Source: Candidatus Onthousia faecigallinarum
GTDB taxonomy: Bacteria; Bacillota_I; Bacilli_A; RF39; UBA660
Reading direction: 5' to 3'
NCBI GenBank assembly: GCA_018716225.1
Contig: DVKE01000055.1
Span: 1-33,799, forward strand
Length of the DNA stretch: 33,799 nt
Shown: positions 1 through 9,175 of the stretch, one piece after another
Numbering within the stretch: position 1 is the stretch's first letter
Layout: the number at the start of each line of letters is the position of its first letter
Made by a program: the position numbers and the translations under genes
The notes under the pieces: generated by a model
The model's input: the letters and a program-made list of their open reading frames with translations, nothing else
What the model was told of the DNA's origin: nothing
The model's database searches: none

Positions 1-49
1 AATTGTCAAATTTTCTTGAAAAAATTATATAAAAAAAACAAAAAGGGGG

Positions 50-78
50 TTGTTTTTCTTTTGTTTCTCTGTTAAAAT
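50..78 (+). promoter_or_regulatory. Promoter of the ribosomal superoperon
   Basis: TTGTTT at 50-55 and TAAAAT at 73-78 are separated by 17 bases. A TG one base upstream of the -10 box makes an extended -10. This is the only strong sigma-A-like promoter seen before rpsJ and predicts a start near 85. Confidence 0.75.
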
Positions 79-84
79 TAAATA

Positions 85-201
85 CGTGTGACTGCTTAGA
101 TGTGAGAGGTTGCTGATACGCCAGGTTGAGTTGCCAATTGGCTATCGGGTTATTCGCACGGAGCAAGTCTATACCAGATATAGGCGAAGGGAGGAAGTTA
201 A
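85..201 (+). promoter_or_regulatory. S10-operon ribosomal protein leader RNA
   Basis: A 117-base untranslated leader that is clearly more GC-rich than the flanking DNA. GACT-GCT at 90-96 can pair with AGC-A-AGTC at 162-169 to close a long structure. Inside it GTG (102-104) faces CAC (157-159) and GCC (133-135) faces GGC (140-142). The stretch GGTTGCTGATACGCCAGG resembles the conserved block I recall from Firmicute rpsJ leaders, where L4 is the proposed feedback repressor. The structure elements are seen directly. The L4 assignment is from family knowledge and was not tested by covariance. Confidence 0.6.
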
Positions 202-513
202 ATGTCAACACAAAAGGTTCGCATTAAATTAAAGGCTTATGATCATAGAGTCCTTGATAATGCTGTAACAAAAATTGTAGAAACTATTAAAAGAGTTGGA
301 GGGGAGATTTCAGGACCTGTACCATTACCAACAGAAATTGAGAAGTTTACAATTTTAAGAGCAGTATATATATATAAGGATAGTCGTGAGCAGTTTGAAA
401 TGCGTACACACAAAAGACTTATTGATATCAAGAATCCTAGTAAAGAAATCATTGATGCGCTTAGCAGATTGGATTTACCTAGTGGTGTCGATATTCAAAT
501 CAAAACAATATAA
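202..513 (+). CDS. rpsJ: 30S ribosomal protein S10 (NusE)
   Basis: At 103 residues this is full length for S10, the head protein of the 30S subunit that also acts as NusE in transcription antitermination. The N-terminal stretch [16 protein letters not shown] and the internal HKRLIDI motif are the family signatures. GGGAGGAAGTTAA precedes the ATG with good spacing. It is the first gene of the superoperon, directly behind the leader RNA, as in Bacillus. Confidence 0.98.
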   Translation: MSTQKVRIKLKAYDHRVLDNAVTKIVETIKRVGGEISGPVPLPTEIEKFTILRAVYIYKDSREQFEMRTHKRLIDIKNPSKEIIDALSRLDLPSGVDIQIKTI

Positions 514-526
514 TGTAGGAGGAAAA

Positions 527-1330
527 ATGAAAATGAAAGGAATCTTAGGGACAAAAATTGGAATGACTCAAGTATTTACAACAAGTGGTAAGTTAATTCC
601 GGTTACTGTTATCGAAGTAAAACCTAATGTTGTTACTCAAATTAAGACAGCTGAAAAAGAAGGTTATGATGCGATTCAACTTGGTTATGATACGGTAACA
701 GAAAAAAGAAGTAATAAACCAAAGATGGGGCATACCAGCAAAGCTAATACGGAACCTAAGCGCTTCTTAAAAGAAATTAGAGGAGTTAATACAAGTGATT
801 ATACCCTAGGTCAAGTATTAGATGTATCTGTTTTTGAAGCAGGAGAAATTGTTGACGTTAGTGGTGTTAGTAAAGGAAAAGGTTTCCAAGGTGTTATTAA
901 ACGTTACAATCAAAGTCGTGGGCCAATGGGACATGGTTCACAATATCATAGAGGTGTTGGATCTCTTGGAACGATGAGACCAATGCACGTATTAAAGGGT
1001 AAGAAATTACCAGGCCAAATGGGTCATGTTCATACTACTGTTCAGAATTTGGAAGTAGTAGCAGTTGATTTAGAAAACAATGTTATTCTAATTAAAGGAA
1101 ATGTACCTGGACCAAAGAAAGGTTTAGTGGTCATTAAAACGGCAGTAAAAAAACCAAATGTTAAAAATGATGCAGCTGACTTAATCACTTATGTAACAGA
1201 AGAAGTTGTTTCTGGGGAAGAGGCTTTTGAAACGGATAAAGCTGATACCGAAGCAGAAGCTACTACTGAAACTCAAGCAGAAGTTACAGAAGTTCCTGTA
1301 GAAAACGCTACAGAAGAAAAGTCAGAATAA
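527..1330 (+). CDS. rplC: 50S ribosomal protein L3 with an acidic C-terminal tail
   Basis: L3 organises the 3' end of 23S rRNA near the peptidyl transferase centre. The globular part is complete: [14 protein letters not shown] at the start, [23 protein letters not shown] with the methylatable Gln region in the middle, and [15 protein letters not shown] where most L3 proteins end. About 55 further residues follow, rich in Glu, Thr, Ala and Val, giving 267 residues against the usual 205-215. The start may be ATG 527 (4 bases after AGGAGG) or ATG 533 (10 bases after it). The second gives MKGILG, the common family start. The frame is open further upstream, but that part overlaps rpsJ and is not real. 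Confidence 0.96.
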   Translation: MKMKGILGTKIGMTQVFTTSGKLIPVTVIEVKPNVVTQIKTAEKEGYDAIQLGYDTVTEKRSNKPKMGHTSKANTEPKRFLKEIRGVNTSDYTLGQVLDVSVFEAGEIVDVSGVSKGKGFQGVIKRYNQSRGPMGHGSQYHRGVGSLGTMRPMHVLKGKKLPGQMGHVHTTVQNLEVVAVDLENNVILIKGNVPGPKKGLVVIKTAVKKPNVKNDAADLITYVTEEVVSGEEAFETDKADTEAEATTETQAEVTEVPVENATEEKSE

Positions 1331-1361
1331 TCATCACAAAATAAAATTTAGAATGTGATGA
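1331..1361 (+). promoter_or_regulatory. Intercistronic hairpin between rplC and rplD
   Basis: TCATCACA at 1331-1338 is a perfect reverse complement of TGTGATGA at 1354-1361. It sits just upstream of the rplD ribosome binding site in one of the larger gaps of the operon. No T-run follows, so it is not an intrinsic terminator. It could be an mRNA stability or processing element. The function is unknown. Confidence 0.45.
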
Positions 1362-1374
1362 AAGGAGGAAAAGC

Positions 1375-2001
1375 ATGAAAAAGGTAAAAGTTTTAGACCT
1401 TAAAGGAAAAGAGATTAAGGATGCAAAATTAGATGAAACAGTATTTGGAATTACTCCAAATGATAAAGTATTATATGATGCCATTATTCTTGCTCGTGCA
1501 TCATTAAGACAAGGTACACACTCTACTAAGAATCGTTCCGAAGTAAGAGGTGGAGGAAGAAAGCCTTGGAGACAAAAAGGAACAGGACATGCTCGTCAAG
1601 GTTCTATTCGAGCTGTACAATGGGTAGGTGGTGGTCGTTATGGCACGCCGGTACCAAGAGATTATAGTAAGAAACAAAACAGAAAAGAAAGACGTCTTGC
1701 TTTAAAAAGCGCTCTTTCTCATAAACTAGCAGATAATGAAGTTGTAGTATTAGAAGAGTTAGTATTTGAAACTCCAAAAACAAAAGAGATGGTTTCATTA
1801 CTAAACACTTTAGATTTGGCTTCAAAGAAAGTATTGTTTGTTGTAGATAAGTTTGATGAAAATGTCATTCTTTCTTCACGTAATTTACAAAATCTCGCTT
1901 TAATTGGTTATGATGAATTAAACGTTTTAGATTTAGTGAATAGTGATGTTGTAGTTTTTACAAATGATGCTTTAGAAAAAGTAGAGGAGGGTCTTAAATA
2001 A
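1375..2001 (+). CDS. rplD: 50S ribosomal protein L4
   Basis: At 208 residues this is full length. The extended loop that reaches into the exit tunnel is visible as RSEVRGGGRKPWRQKGTGHA followed by RQGSIRAVQWVGGGRYGTP. L4 binds 23S rRNA domain I and in many bacteria represses its own operon, which fits the leader RNA upstream of rpsJ. AAAGGAGGAAAAGC precedes the ATG. The TAA stop shares one base with the rplW start, so translation of L23 is probably coupled. Confidence 0.98.
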   Translation: MKKVKVLDLKGKEIKDAKLDETVFGITPNDKVLYDAIILARASLRQGTHSTKNRSEVRGGGRKPWRQKGTGHARQGSIRAVQWVGGGRYGTPVPRDYSKKQNRKERRLALKSALSHKLADNEVVVLEELVFETPKTKEMVSLLNTLDLASKKVLFVVDKFDENVILSSRNLQNLALIGYDELNVLDLVNSDVVVFTNDALEKVEEGLK

Positions 2002-2282
2002 TGGATACGAAATATCTTGAGATTATTAAGGCTCCAGTTGTTACAGAAAAAAGTGGAGCAATGAATCAAATTGGAAAATATGTATTTAAAGTTGATCCAA
2101 AAGCGAATAAAACAGAAATAAAACTTGCAATTGAAAAGATTTTTCATGTACATGTAAAATCAATTCGTTCCATTACTGTAAAACCAAAGAAGAAAAGAGT
2201 TGGTCGTTACAGTGGACTTACAAATCGTTCGAAGAAAGTGATTGTTACTTTAGCGGACGGAGAAGAAATTAAATTAGATTAG
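2001..2282 (+). CDS. rplW: 50S ribosomal protein L23
   Basis: This 93-residue protein begins with [19 protein letters not shown], the conserved L23 opening, and contains [21 protein letters not shown]23 lies at the exit of the peptide tunnel and is the docking site for trigger factor and SRP. The start overlaps the rplD stop by one base. AGAGGAGGG inside the end of rplD serves as ribosome binding site. Confidence 0.97.
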   Translation: MDTKYLEIIKAPVVTEKSGAMNQIGKYVFKVDPKANKTEIKLAIEKIFHVHVKSIRSITVKPKKKRVGRYSGLTNRSKKVIVTLADGEEIKLD

Positions 2283-2307
2283 TCTTTTTAGAAGGAGGAA
2301 AATTCAA

Positions 2308-3138
2308 ATGGCTATTAAATTTTATAAACCTACAACACCAGGCCAAAGAAAGAAAAGTACTCTTGTCAATGAAGAAATTACGAAGACGACACCAGAGAAA
2401 AGCCTTGTAAAAACAGTAAAGAAAAATGCTGGACGTAATAATCAAGGAAAAATTACTGTTCGTCATCAAGGCGGCGGTGTAAAACGTAAGTATCGTATCA
2501 TTGACTTTAAGAGAAATAAGTTTGATATCCCTGGTACGGTAGCAAGTATTGAATATGATCCTAACAGAACAGCTAATATTGCTTTAATTCATTATCTTGA
2601 TGGTGAAAAAAGATATATTATCGCTCCAAAGGGATTAAAAGTAGGAGACAAGATTGTCTCAGGTGAGGTTGTTGACATTAAAGTAGGTAATTCCCTACCA
2701 ATTAAAAATATTCCAGTAGGTACGGTAGTTCATAATATTGAACTTCGTCCCGGCAAGGGTGCTTCTTTAGCAAGAAGTGCAGGTACTTCTGCTCAAATTC
2801 TTGGCAGAGAAGGTGCTTATGTTATGATTCGTCTTTCTAGTGGAGAACAAAGAAAAGTTCTTGGAACTTGTATGGCAACCATTGGTGTGGTTGGAAATGA
2901 AGATGCATCACTTGTAAAATTAGGAAAGGCAGGACGGAAACGTCACATGGGTATTCGCCCAACGGTTCGTGGTTCTGTTATGAATCCAAACGATCACCCG
3001 CATGGTGGTGGAGAAGGACGTGCTCCAGTTGGTAGAAAGGCACCACTTACTCCTTGGGGTAAACCTGCGCTTGGATATAAAACACGTAAGAATAAAAGGA
3101 CTGACAAGTTTATTGTTCGTCGTCGTGGAAGTAAATAG
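2308..3138 (+). CDS. rplB: 50S ribosomal protein L2
   Basis: At 276 residues this is full length for L2, which is needed for subunit joining and peptidyl transferase assembly. Seen in the sequence are YKPTTPGQR near the start, [19 protein letters not shown], and the C-terminal [20 protein letters not shown], which holds the universally conserved histidine in the HPHGGGEG loop. GAAGGAGG precedes the ATG by nine bases. Position between rplW and rpsS is canonical. Confidence 0.98.
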   Translation: MAIKFYKPTTPGQRKKSTLVNEEITKTTPEKSLVKTVKKNAGRNNQGKITVRHQGGGVKRKYRIIDFKRNKFDIPGTVASIEYDPNRTANIALIHYLDGEKRYIIAPKGLKVGDKIVSGEVVDIKVGNSLPIKNIPVGTVVHNIELRPGKGASLARSAGTSAQILGREGAYVMIRLSSGEQRKVLGTCMATIGVVGNEDASLVKLGKAGRKRHMGIRPTVRGSVMNPNDHPHGGGEGRAPVGRKAPLTPWGKPALGYKTRKNKRTDKFIVRRRGSK

Positions 3139-3149
3139 GAGGAATGTAT

Positions 3150-3419
3150 ATGGCAAGAAGTTTAAAGAAAGGGCCTTTTGTTTTTGACCGTTTATTAAAG
3201 AAGGTTCAAGAATTAAATAAATCAGGTAAAAAAGAAGTAATTAAGACTTGGTCTCGTCGTTCTACTATTTATCCTGAATTTATTGGTCATACTTTTGCAG
3301 TTCATAATGGACATGAATTCATCCCCGTTTATGTAACCGAAGATATGGTAGGACATAAATTAGGAGAATTTGCTTTGACTCGTAAGTTCGGTGGACACGG
3401 AACGGATAAGAAAAAATAG
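3150..3419 (+). CDS. rpsS: 30S ribosomal protein S19
   Basis: Taken from ATG 3150, giving 89 residues that begin [10 protein letters not shown] as in the family. An in-frame ATG at 3144 lies only one base after AGGAGG, while 3150 lies seven bases after it, so 3150 is preferred. Conserved [13 protein letters not shown] and [11 protein letters not shown] are present. S19 binds the 16S rRNA head together with S13 and contacts the tRNA anticodon region. Confidence 0.96.
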   Translation: MARSLKKGPFVFDRLLKKVQELNKSGKKEVIKTWSRRSTIYPEFIGHTFAVHNGHEFIPVYVTEDMVGHKLGEFALTRKFGGHGTDKKK

Positions 3420-3440
3420 AAAGGACAAGGGATAAGAAAA

Positions 3441-3785
3441 ATGGAAGAAAAAAAAGAAGTACAAGCGATTGCTAAAATGCAACGGATCTCTCCAATTAAA
3501 GCTCGTCTTGTAGTTGATACAATTCGTGGTAAAAAAGTGTCAGATGCCCTTGCTATTTTGAGTAATACGAATAAAAAAGCTGCTATTCTTACGAAGAAAG
3601 TATTAAATTCGGCAATTGCAAATGCAGTCAATAACAATCAGATGGATGTTAATACTTTATATGTAAGTGAAGCACGTGTTGATGCAGGTCCAGTCTATAA
3701 AAGAATTTTATTTGATTCTCGTGGTAGAATTGGACACAAAGATAAAAGAACAAGCCACATTGTGATTAAAGTGGCAGCAAAGTAA
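3441..3785 (+). CDS. rplV: 50S ribosomal protein L22
   Basis: This 114-residue protein has the L22 landmarks ISPIKARLVVDTIRGK, KKVLNSAIANAVNN and the tunnel-lining beta-hairpin, here VDAGPVYKRILFDSRGR. A hairpin deletion is the classic macrolide-resistance change, and this hairpin looks intact. The ribosome binding site (AAGGACAAGGGAT) is weaker than for its neighbours. The N-terminal MEEKKEVQA is a slightly extended, charged start. Confidence 0.97.
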   Translation: MEEKKEVQAIAKMQRISPIKARLVVDTIRGKKVSDALAILSNTNKKAAILTKKVLNSAIANAVNNNQMDVNTLYVSEARVDAGPVYKRILFDSRGRIGHKDKRTSHIVIKVAAK

Positions 3786-3797
3786 GGAGGAAATCAC

Positions 3798-4505
3798 ATG
3801 GGACAAAAGGTTAGTCCAAATGGACTTAGACTTGGTATCAATAAAGATTGGGAAGCTAGATGGTATGCTTCTTCCAACGATTTTGCAGATACTTTGGCTC
3901 GTGATCTTAAAATTCGTGAATTCATTGAAAAGAATTTAAAGAATGCAGGAATTGCTAAAGTAGAAATTGATCGTACTCCTAAAAAATGCGAAGTGACGAT
4001 TCATACTTCAAAACCAGGTGTGATCATAGGTCGCGGGGGAGAAGAAATTACAAAATTAAAACAGAAGATGAGCAAAGAAGTTGGTGAAGATATTTCTATT
4101 TCCATCGTTGATATTAAGAAAGTAGATATGAATGCTCAGTTAGTTGCTGATTCGATTGCAAATCAAATTAGTAACCGTGCTTCATTCCGTATGGCCCAAA
4201 AACGGGCAATCCGTAATGCAATGAAAGCCGGAGCAAAGGGAATTAAAACACAAGTGTCTGGACGTCTTGGTGGTGCAGATATGGCACGTAGTGAAGGATA
4301 TACCGAGGGCACAATTCCACTACATACCTTAAGAGCAGATGTTGATTATGCTCAAAGTGAAGCAGATACAACATTTGGTAAAATTGGAGTAAAGGTTTGG
4401 ATTTATAAAGGAGAAATTCTTTCCAGTAAAAAAGATACGAAGGCTGTAAAAGAGAATAAAGAAAGAAAAGATAGCAAAGATAGTAAAGCTAAAGGAGGTA
4501 ATTAA
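3798..4505 (+). CDS. rpsC: 30S ribosomal protein S3
   Basis: S3 forms the mRNA entry tunnel with S4 and S5. The opening [14 protein letters not shown] is canonical and the KH-domain motif [10 protein letters not shown] lies at about residues 74-83. At 235 residues it is about 15 longer than usual because of a charged Lys/Glu/Asp tail after KGEILSS. The last codons of this tail also carry AAAGGAGGT, which serves as the rplP ribosome binding site, so the tail may partly reflect that overlap. Confidence 0.97.
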   Translation: MGQKVSPNGLRLGINKDWEARWYASSNDFADTLARDLKIREFIEKNLKNAGIAKVEIDRTPKKCEVTIHTSKPGVIIGRGGEEITKLKQKMSKEVGEDISISIVDIKKVDMNAQLVADSIANQISNRASFRMAQKRAIRNAMKAGAKGIKTQVSGRLGGADMARSEGYTEGTIPLHTLRADVDYAQSEADTTFGKIGVKVWIYKGEILSSKKDTKAVKENKERKDSKDSKAKGGN

Positions 4506-4506
4506 T

Positions 4507-4929
4507 ATGTTGATTCCATCAAGAACGAAATATCGTCGTGTACATAGATTACCTTACGAAGGCAAAGCTAAAGGTAACCTAGAGTTACATTTCGGTGATT
4601 ATGGGTTAATGGCAAAAGAAGGTGCTTGGATTACAGCAAATCAAATCGAAGCAGCTCGTGTAGCCATGACTCGTTACATGAAACGTGGTGGAAAAGTGTG
4701 GATTAATATTTTCCCGCATTTACCATTAACGGCCAAACCAATTGGTACCCGTCAGGGGAAAGGGAAAGGTAATGTTGAAAAATGGGTAGCTGTTGTAAAA
4801 GAAGGAAAGATTATGTTTGAGATTTCTGGAGTTAGTGAAGAAGTTGCTCGTGAAGCACTACGTTTAGCTAGTCATAAATTACCTATTACCACAAAATTCG
4901 TAAAAAGAGAAAATGGTGGTGAGAAATAA
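4507..4929 (+). CDS. rplP: 50S ribosomal protein L16
   Basis: This 140-residue protein starts [14 protein letters not shown] and has [19 protein letters not shown] and [19 protein letters not shown], all typical of L16, which helps position tRNA in the A site. Its start is one base after the rpsC stop and its stop overlaps the rpmC start by one base, so S3, L16 and L29 look translationally coupled. Confidence 0.98.
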   Translation: MLIPSRTKYRRVHRLPYEGKAKGNLELHFGDYGLMAKEGAWITANQIEAARVAMTRYMKRGGKVWINIFPHLPLTAKPIGTRQGKGKGNVEKWVAVVKEGKIMFEISGVSEEVAREALRLASHKLPITTKFVKRENGGEK

Positions 4930-5129
4930 TGAAGGTGAAAGAAATTAGAGAATTATCCAATGAGGAGATTAATCAAAAATTAAAGGAATGTAAAGAAGAG
5001 TTATTCAATTTGCGTTTTGAACAAGCTACCGGTTCCTTAGAAAAACCTTCAAGAATCACAGACTTAAGACATACAGTAGCAAGACTTAAGACCGTTTTAA
5101 GAGAACGCGAAATGAAGGAAGGAGACTAG
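4929..5129 (+). CDS. rpmC: 50S ribosomal protein L29
   Basis: At 66 residues with [18 protein letters not shown] and [20 protein letters not shown], this is a standard two-helix L29, which sits beside L23 at the tunnel exit. It shares one base with the rplP stop. GGTGGTGAG inside rplP is the only ribosome binding site, which suggests coupled translation. Confidence 0.97.
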   Translation: MKVKEIRELSNEEINQKLKECKEELFNLRFEQATGSLEKPSRITDLRHTVARLKTVLREREMKEGD

Positions 5130-5134
5130 GATTT

Positions 5135-5395
5135 ATGGAAAAGAAAAATAGCCATGAATTGGTAGGAAAAGTTATTAGTGCATCTAATAATAAAACCATC
5201 ACTGTCCTTGTTGAAACACATAAAATGCACCCACTATATCATAAAAGAGTAAAGTCATCAAAGAAATATAGTGTTCATGATGAAACCAACAAGGCTAAGG
5301 TTGGAGACGTTGTTCGGATTGTAGAGACAAGACCGATCTCTAAAACAAAACATTTCTATTTAAAAGAAATTGTGAAAGAAGCAGTTATTTTATAA
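5135..5395 (+). CDS. rpsQ: 30S ribosomal protein S17
   Basis: This 86-residue OB-fold protein contains the S17 signatures [20 protein letters not shown] and [21 protein letters not shown]17 is a primary 16S rRNA binder in the 30S body. AAGGAAGGAG overlapping the end of rpmC is the ribosome binding site. Five bases separate the two genes. Confidence 0.97.
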   Translation: MEKKNSHELVGKVISASNNKTITVLVETHKMHPLYHKRVKSSKKYSVHDETNKAKVGDVVRIVETRPISKTKHFYLKEIVKEAVIL

Positions 5396-5416
5396 AAACG
5401 AAGGAGGATGTAATCT

Positions 5417-5785
5417 ATGTTGCAACAAGAAAGTAGATTAAAAGTTGCTGACAACACTGGAGCACGTGAAATCTTAGTAATTCGAGTGTTAGGTGGAAGT
5501 CATGTTAAGACCGGAAACATTGGTGATGTCGTTGTTGGAACAGTAAAAAATGCGATTCCGAACTCTCCCTTACCAAAAGGAAAGGTCGTAAAAGCCGTTA
5601 TTGTTCGCAGTAAACAAGGGGTTCGTCGTGAAGATGGCAGTTATATCAAATTTGATGATAATGCTTGTGTCATCATACGTGATGATAAGAGTCCGGTTGG
5701 AACCCGTATTTTTGGACCAGTAGCACGTGAACTTCGTGATAAAGACTATATGAAAATAGTAAGTCTTGCGAAAGAAGTACTATAA
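5417..5785 (+). CDS. rplN: 50S ribosomal protein L14
   Basis: Exactly 122 residues, the normal L14 length, opening [20 protein letters not shown] and containing [20 protein letters not shown] and [14 protein letters not shown]14 lies at the subunit interface and contacts 16S rRNA helix 14. AAGGAGGATGTAATCT precedes the ATG. The stop runs directly into the AAGGAGG of rplX. Confidence 0.98.
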   Translation: MLQQESRLKVADNTGAREILVIRVLGGSHVKTGNIGDVVVGTVKNAIPNSPLPKGKVVKAVIVRSKQGVRREDGSYIKFDDNACVIIRDDKSPVGTRIFGPVARELRDKDYMKIVSLAKEVL

Positions 5786-5795
5786 GGAGGAAAAA

Positions 5796-6104
5796 ATGAA
5801 GTTAAAAGTTGGAGATAAAGTAAAAGTCATTTCTGGTTCTGATAAAGGAAAAGAAGGAAAAATTATCAAGACATTACGTGCGGAAGATAAAGTTATCGTA
5901 GAAGGTGTACATATTGTAAAAAAACATCAAAAAGGAAACGGTCAAGAGACTGGTGGAATTTTAGAAGTTGAAGCACCTATTCATGCATCAAACGTTATGA
6001 TAATTGATCCAAAGACCAAAAAGGGAACAAGAATTGGACATACAATGGATAAGAATAATAAAAAAGTAAGAGTCAGTACAAAGACAAAGAATGTACTTGA
6101 TTAG
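5796..6104 (+). CDS. rplX: 50S ribosomal protein L24
   Basis: Taken from ATG 5796, five bases after AAGGAGG, giving 102 residues beginning MKLKVGDKVKVISGSDKGKE, the KOW motif that opens L24. The frame is open upstream inside rplN, but L24 proteins start at this KOW motif. HIVKKHQKGNGQETGG and PIHASNVMIIDPKTKKGTRI are further family features. L24 is one of the assembly-initiating 23S rRNA binders. Confidence 0.97.
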   Translation: MKLKVGDKVKVISGSDKGKEGKIIKTLRAEDKVIVEGVHIVKKHQKGNGQETGGILEVEAPIHASNVMIIDPKTKKGTRIGHTMDKNNKKVRVSTKTKNVLD

Positions 6105-6122
6105 TGGAAGGAGGGTAAAGAT

Positions 6123-6662
6123 ATGAACCGCCTAAAAGAAAAATATATAAAAGAAGTTGTTCCAAGCTTGATGGAAAAGTATCATTATAAATCAATTATG
6201 GAAGTCCCAAAATTAGAAAAAGTTGTTATTAATATGGGAGTTGGAGATGCGACTAGTAATTCTAAATTATTAGATGCTGCTGTTAGTGATCTAACGAAGA
6301 TTTCAGGACAAAGACCAATTGTAACAAAAGCAAAGAAATCTATTGCAGGATTTCATATTCGTGAGGGACAAAAGATTGGTTGTAAAGTAACACTTCGTTC
6401 TGATTATATGTATAATTTCGTGGATAAATTAATTTCTATTTCCTTACCTCAAGTTCGTGATTTCCGTGGAGTTAATCCAAAATCATTTGATGGAAGAGGA
6501 AACTATACCTTAGGTATTAAAGAACAATTAATTTTCTCAGAAATTAATTATGATGAAATTGTAAAGGTTCGTGGTATGGATATTGTATTTGTTACTACGG
6601 CAAAAACAGACGAAGAAGCTTATGATTTGTTAGCTTTACTTGGAATTCCTTTTAGAAAGTAG
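6123..6662 (+). CDS. rplE: 50S ribosomal protein L5
   Basis: At 179 residues this is full length. [52 protein letters not shown] and [19 protein letters not shown] are all L5 blocks. L5 binds 5S rRNA and forms the central protuberance and the bridge to S13. AAGGAGGGTAAAGAT precedes the ATG. Confidence 0.98.
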   Translation: MNRLKEKYIKEVVPSLMEKYHYKSIMEVPKLEKVVINMGVGDATSNSKLLDAAVSDLTKISGQRPIVTKAKKSIAGFHIREGQKIGCKVTLRSDYMYNFVDKLISISLPQVRDFRGVNPKSFDGRGNYTLGIKEQLIFSEINYDEIVKVRGMDIVFVTTAKTDEEAYDLLALLGIPFRK

Positions 6663-6673
6663 GAGGGTAAAAA

Positions 6674-6859
6674 ATGGCAAAAAAAAGTATGATTGTAAAA
6701 AATAGTAGAAAGCCAAAGTACAAAGTACGTGAATATACACGTTGTGCACGTTGTGGCAGACCTCATGCTGTTATGAGCAAATTTGGAATCTGTCGTATTT
6801 GCTTCCGTGAGTTGGCTTATAAAGGACAAATACCAGGCGTTAGAAAATCAAGCTGGTAG
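6674..6859 (+). CDS. rpsN: 30S ribosomal protein S14, zinc-binding short form
   Basis: This 61-residue protein has two CxxC pairs (Cys24/27 and Cys40/43) that form the zinc ribbon of the short S14Z form. It ends in PGVRKSSW, the usual terminus. Short S14Z is the typical spc-operon form in Firmicutes. A zinc-free paralogue elsewhere in the genome would be needed to know whether it is swapped under zinc limitation. AGGAGGGTAAAA precedes the ATG. Confidence 0.97.
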   Translation: MAKKSMIVKNSRKPKYKVREYTRCARCGRPHAVMSKFGICRICFRELAYKGQIPGVRKSSW

Positions 6860-6876
6860 AAGGAAGGAGGATATTT

Positions 6877-7278
6877 ATGGCTGTTGTTACAGATACCATT
6901 GCAGATATGTTAACCAGAATTCGTAATGCAAATCAAATGCGTTATAAAGAAGTGGTAGTACCTTGTTCAAACATTAAAAAAGAAATTGCGCGAATTTTAA
7001 AAGAAGAAGGATTTATTGTAGATTATAAAATTGAAAAAAATGATGTTCAAGGAAATATTATTTTGACCTTGAAATATGGTGATAAGAAAGAAAGAGTTAT
7101 TACCGGATTAAAAAGAATTTCTAAACCAGGATTAAGAGTTTATGCTAAGAATAATGAAATTCCTAAGGTATTAAATGGATTGGGAATTGCTATTATTTCA
7201 ACTTCTCAAGGAATTATGACGGATAAAGAAGCTCGTAAATTAAATATTGGTGGCGAAGTTTTAGCTTATATATGGTAA
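6877..7278 (+). CDS. rpsH: 30S ribosomal protein S8
   Basis: At 133 residues with [17 protein letters not shown] at the N-terminus and [20 protein letters not shown] at the C-terminus, this is a complete S8, a primary 16S rRNA binder and in Escherichia coli the spc-operon repressor. AAGGAGGATATTT precedes the ATG. Confidence 0.98.
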   Translation: MAVVTDTIADMLTRIRNANQMRYKEVVVPCSNIKKEIARILKEEGFIVDYKIEKNDVQGNIILTLKYGDKKERVITGLKRISKPGLRVYAKNNEIPKVLNGLGIAIISTSQGIMTDKEARKLNIGGEVLAYIW

Positions 7279-7295
7279 ATAAGGAGGTGTTTTAA

Positions 7296-7826
7296 ATGAG
7301 CCGTATTGGAAATCGTAAAATTGAAGTTCCCGCAGGAGTAACCGTTACGGTTAATGATGGAATGGTAACAGTTACTGGCCCAAAGGGAAGCTTGACTCAG
7401 AAAATGTTAAAAGACATTTCTTTAAAACAAGAAGGAAATGAAATTACATTAGAAAGAGCTAACGAGGCAGCGAAAGCAATGCATGGAACGATGAATGCAC
7501 TTCTTCATAATATGATTACAGGAGTAACCAAAGGTTATGAGAAGGGCCTTGAAATTGTTGGTGTTGGATATCGTTTTCAAGTAAGTGGTAAGAAACTAAC
7601 GATTCAAGCTGGTTATTCTCATCCAGTAGTACTTGATATTCCTGAAGGACTTACGGTAGAATCACCAAGCAATACAGAGATTGTGATTAAAGGAATTAGC
7701 AAGGAAGCAGTAGGAGAGTTTGCTGCTAATGTCAGAAAAGTAAGAAAACCAGAACCATATAAGGGTAAAGGTATTCGCTATAAAGATGAACATATTCGTC
7801 GTAAGGAAGGAAAGAAAGCTGCTTAA
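7296..7826 (+). CDS. rplF: 50S ribosomal protein L6
   Basis: This 176-residue protein shows the two repeated L6 domains and the C-terminal signature PEPYKGKGIRYKDEHIRRKE. It opens with MSRIGNRKIEVPAGVTV. L6 sits near the factor-binding centre and contacts the sarcin-ricin loop. AAGGAGGTGTTTTAA precedes the ATG. Confidence 0.98.
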   Translation: MSRIGNRKIEVPAGVTVTVNDGMVTVTGPKGSLTQKMLKDISLKQEGNEITLERANEAAKAMHGTMNALLHNMITGVTKGYEKGLEIVGVGYRFQVSGKKLTIQAGYSHPVVLDIPEGLTVESPSNTEIVIKGISKEAVGEFAANVRKVRKPEPYKGKGIRYKDEHIRRKEGKKAA

Positions 7827-7847
7827 TAGTAGGAAGGAGAGAAAATT

Positions 7848-8210
7848 ATGATTAGTAAGAAATCAAGAAATAGTATGCGTGAAGTACGTCATAGTCGTAT
7901 TCGCAAAAATATGCATGGTACAAGTGCTGTACCAAGACTTAGTGTATTTCGCTCTAATACCGGAATTTATGCACAAATTATTGATGATGATAGTGCTACT
8001 ACTTTGGTATCTGCTTCTTCCCTTGATAAAGATCTAGGATTAAAAAATGGATCAAATGTAGAAGCAGCAAGTAAAGTGGGAGCTAGTCTTGCTGAAAAAG
8101 CAAAGGAAGCTGGCATTACCAAAGTTATATTTGATAGAGGTGGATATCTTTATCATGGACGTGTGAAGGCGTTAGCGGATGCCGCACGTGAAAATGGATT
8201 AGAGTTCTAA
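7848..8210 (+). CDS. rplR: 50S ribosomal protein L18
   Basis: At 120 residues with [20 protein letters not shown] near the start and [20 protein letters not shown] near the end, this is a standard 5S rRNA-binding L18. AGGAAGGAGAGAAAATT precedes the ATG. The stop is 11 bases before rpsE, with AAGGAGGGT between. Confidence 0.97.
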   Translation: MISKKSRNSMREVRHSRIRKNMHGTSAVPRLSVFRSNTGIYAQIIDDDSATTLVSASSLDKDLGLKNGSNVEAASKVGASLAEKAKEAGITKVIFDRGGYLYHGRVKALADAARENGLEF

Positions 8211-8221
8211 GGAGGGTATTT

Positions 8222-8731
8222 ATGCAAAAACAAACAAACGATACCAGGAACAAAGAATTTGAAGAAGTGGTTGTTGAAGTCAAAAGCGTTGTTAAAGTTA
8301 ACAAAGGTGGACGTCAACGTCGTTTTTCAGCCGTCGTTGTTGTTGGAGATCGGAAAGGAAGAGTTGGCTTAGGTACAGGAAAAGCTGCAGAAGTACCTGA
8401 TGCTATTAAAAAGGCAATTCAAGATGCCACGAAAAATGTGATTACAATTTCATTAGTTGATGGAAGAACCATTGCTCATGAAGCAATTGGTCGAAGTGGA
8501 GCTGCTCGTGTTATGTTAAAACCAGCGAAAGAAGGTACTGGTATTATTGCAGGAGGTAGTGTTCGGGCTGTATTAGAGCTTGCTGGTGTTCGTGATATCG
8601 TATCAAAAGCATTAGGAGCTCGTACAAAGTTAAATATGGCGGAAGCTGCACTTGCAGGACTTAAGAGTATTAAAACACCAGAAGAGGTTGCAAAGCTTCG
8701 TGGAAAAAGTGTAGAGGAGATTTTAGGATAA
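8222..8731 (+). CDS. rpsE: 30S ribosomal protein S5
   Basis: This 169-residue protein has the double-stranded RNA-binding-like domain ending [19 protein letters not shown] and the second domain with [21 protein letters not shown]5 shapes the mRNA entry site and decoding accuracy. Its TAA shares one base with the rplO start. There is therefore no room for rpmD, which usually lies between these two genes. Confidence 0.98.
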   Translation: MQKQTNDTRNKEFEEVVVEVKSVVKVNKGGRQRRFSAVVVVGDRKGRVGLGTGKAAEVPDAIKKAIQDATKNVITISLVDGRTIAHEAIGRSGAARVMLKPAKEGTGIIAGGSVRAVLELAGVRDIVSKALGARTKLNMAEAALAGLKSIKTPEEVAKLRGKSVEEILG

Positions 8732-9174
8732 TGAAATTACATGAATTAGAAAAAAATCTTGGGGCAACACATCGTAAAAAAATCGTAGGACGTGGTAGAG
8801 GAAGCGGACTAGGAAAAACCTCAGGACGTGGAGAAAAAGGACAAAAAGCACGTAGTGGCGGAAGCGTTAATCCCGTATTTGAAGGTGGACAATTACCTTT
8901 ATATCGGCGCTTACCAAAACGTGGATTTAGTAATCACAGATTTAAAGTAGAATATGCAGTAATTAATGTAGCGGATCTTAATGCTTTTGATGATGGTGCG
9001 GTAGTAACACCAGCACTATTAAAAGAAAAAGGTATTGTTAAAAAACAGTTAGCTGGTATTAAAGTATTAGGAGAAGGAACATTAGAGAAGAAACTTACCA
9101 TTCAAGCACATAAGTTTTCAAAGTCAGCATTAGATAAAATTAGTAAATCGGGAAGCAAAGCAGAGGTGATCTAA
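8731..9174 (+). CDS. rplO: 50S ribosomal protein L15
   Basis: At 147 residues, [20 protein letters not shown] and the glycine-rich [20 protein letters not shown] mark L15, a late-assembly 23S rRNA binder. The start overlaps the rpsE stop. AGAGGAGATTTTAGGATA inside rpsE supplies the ribosome binding site. The next gene, secY, follows after one base, the conserved arrangement. Confidence 0.98.
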   Translation: MKLHELEKNLGATHRKKIVGRGRGSGLGKTSGRGEKGQKARSGGSVNPVFEGGQLPLYRRLPKRGFSNHRFKVEYAVINVADLNAFDDGAVVTPALLKEKGIVKKQLAGIKVLGEGTLEKKLTIQAHKFSKSALDKISKSGSKAEVI

Positions 9175-9175
9175 G

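Noticed and set aside
386-526. Upstream-extended start for rplC
   Set aside because: The extension lies within rpsJ in another frame and adds residues unlike any L3; AGGAGG directly precedes ATG 527.
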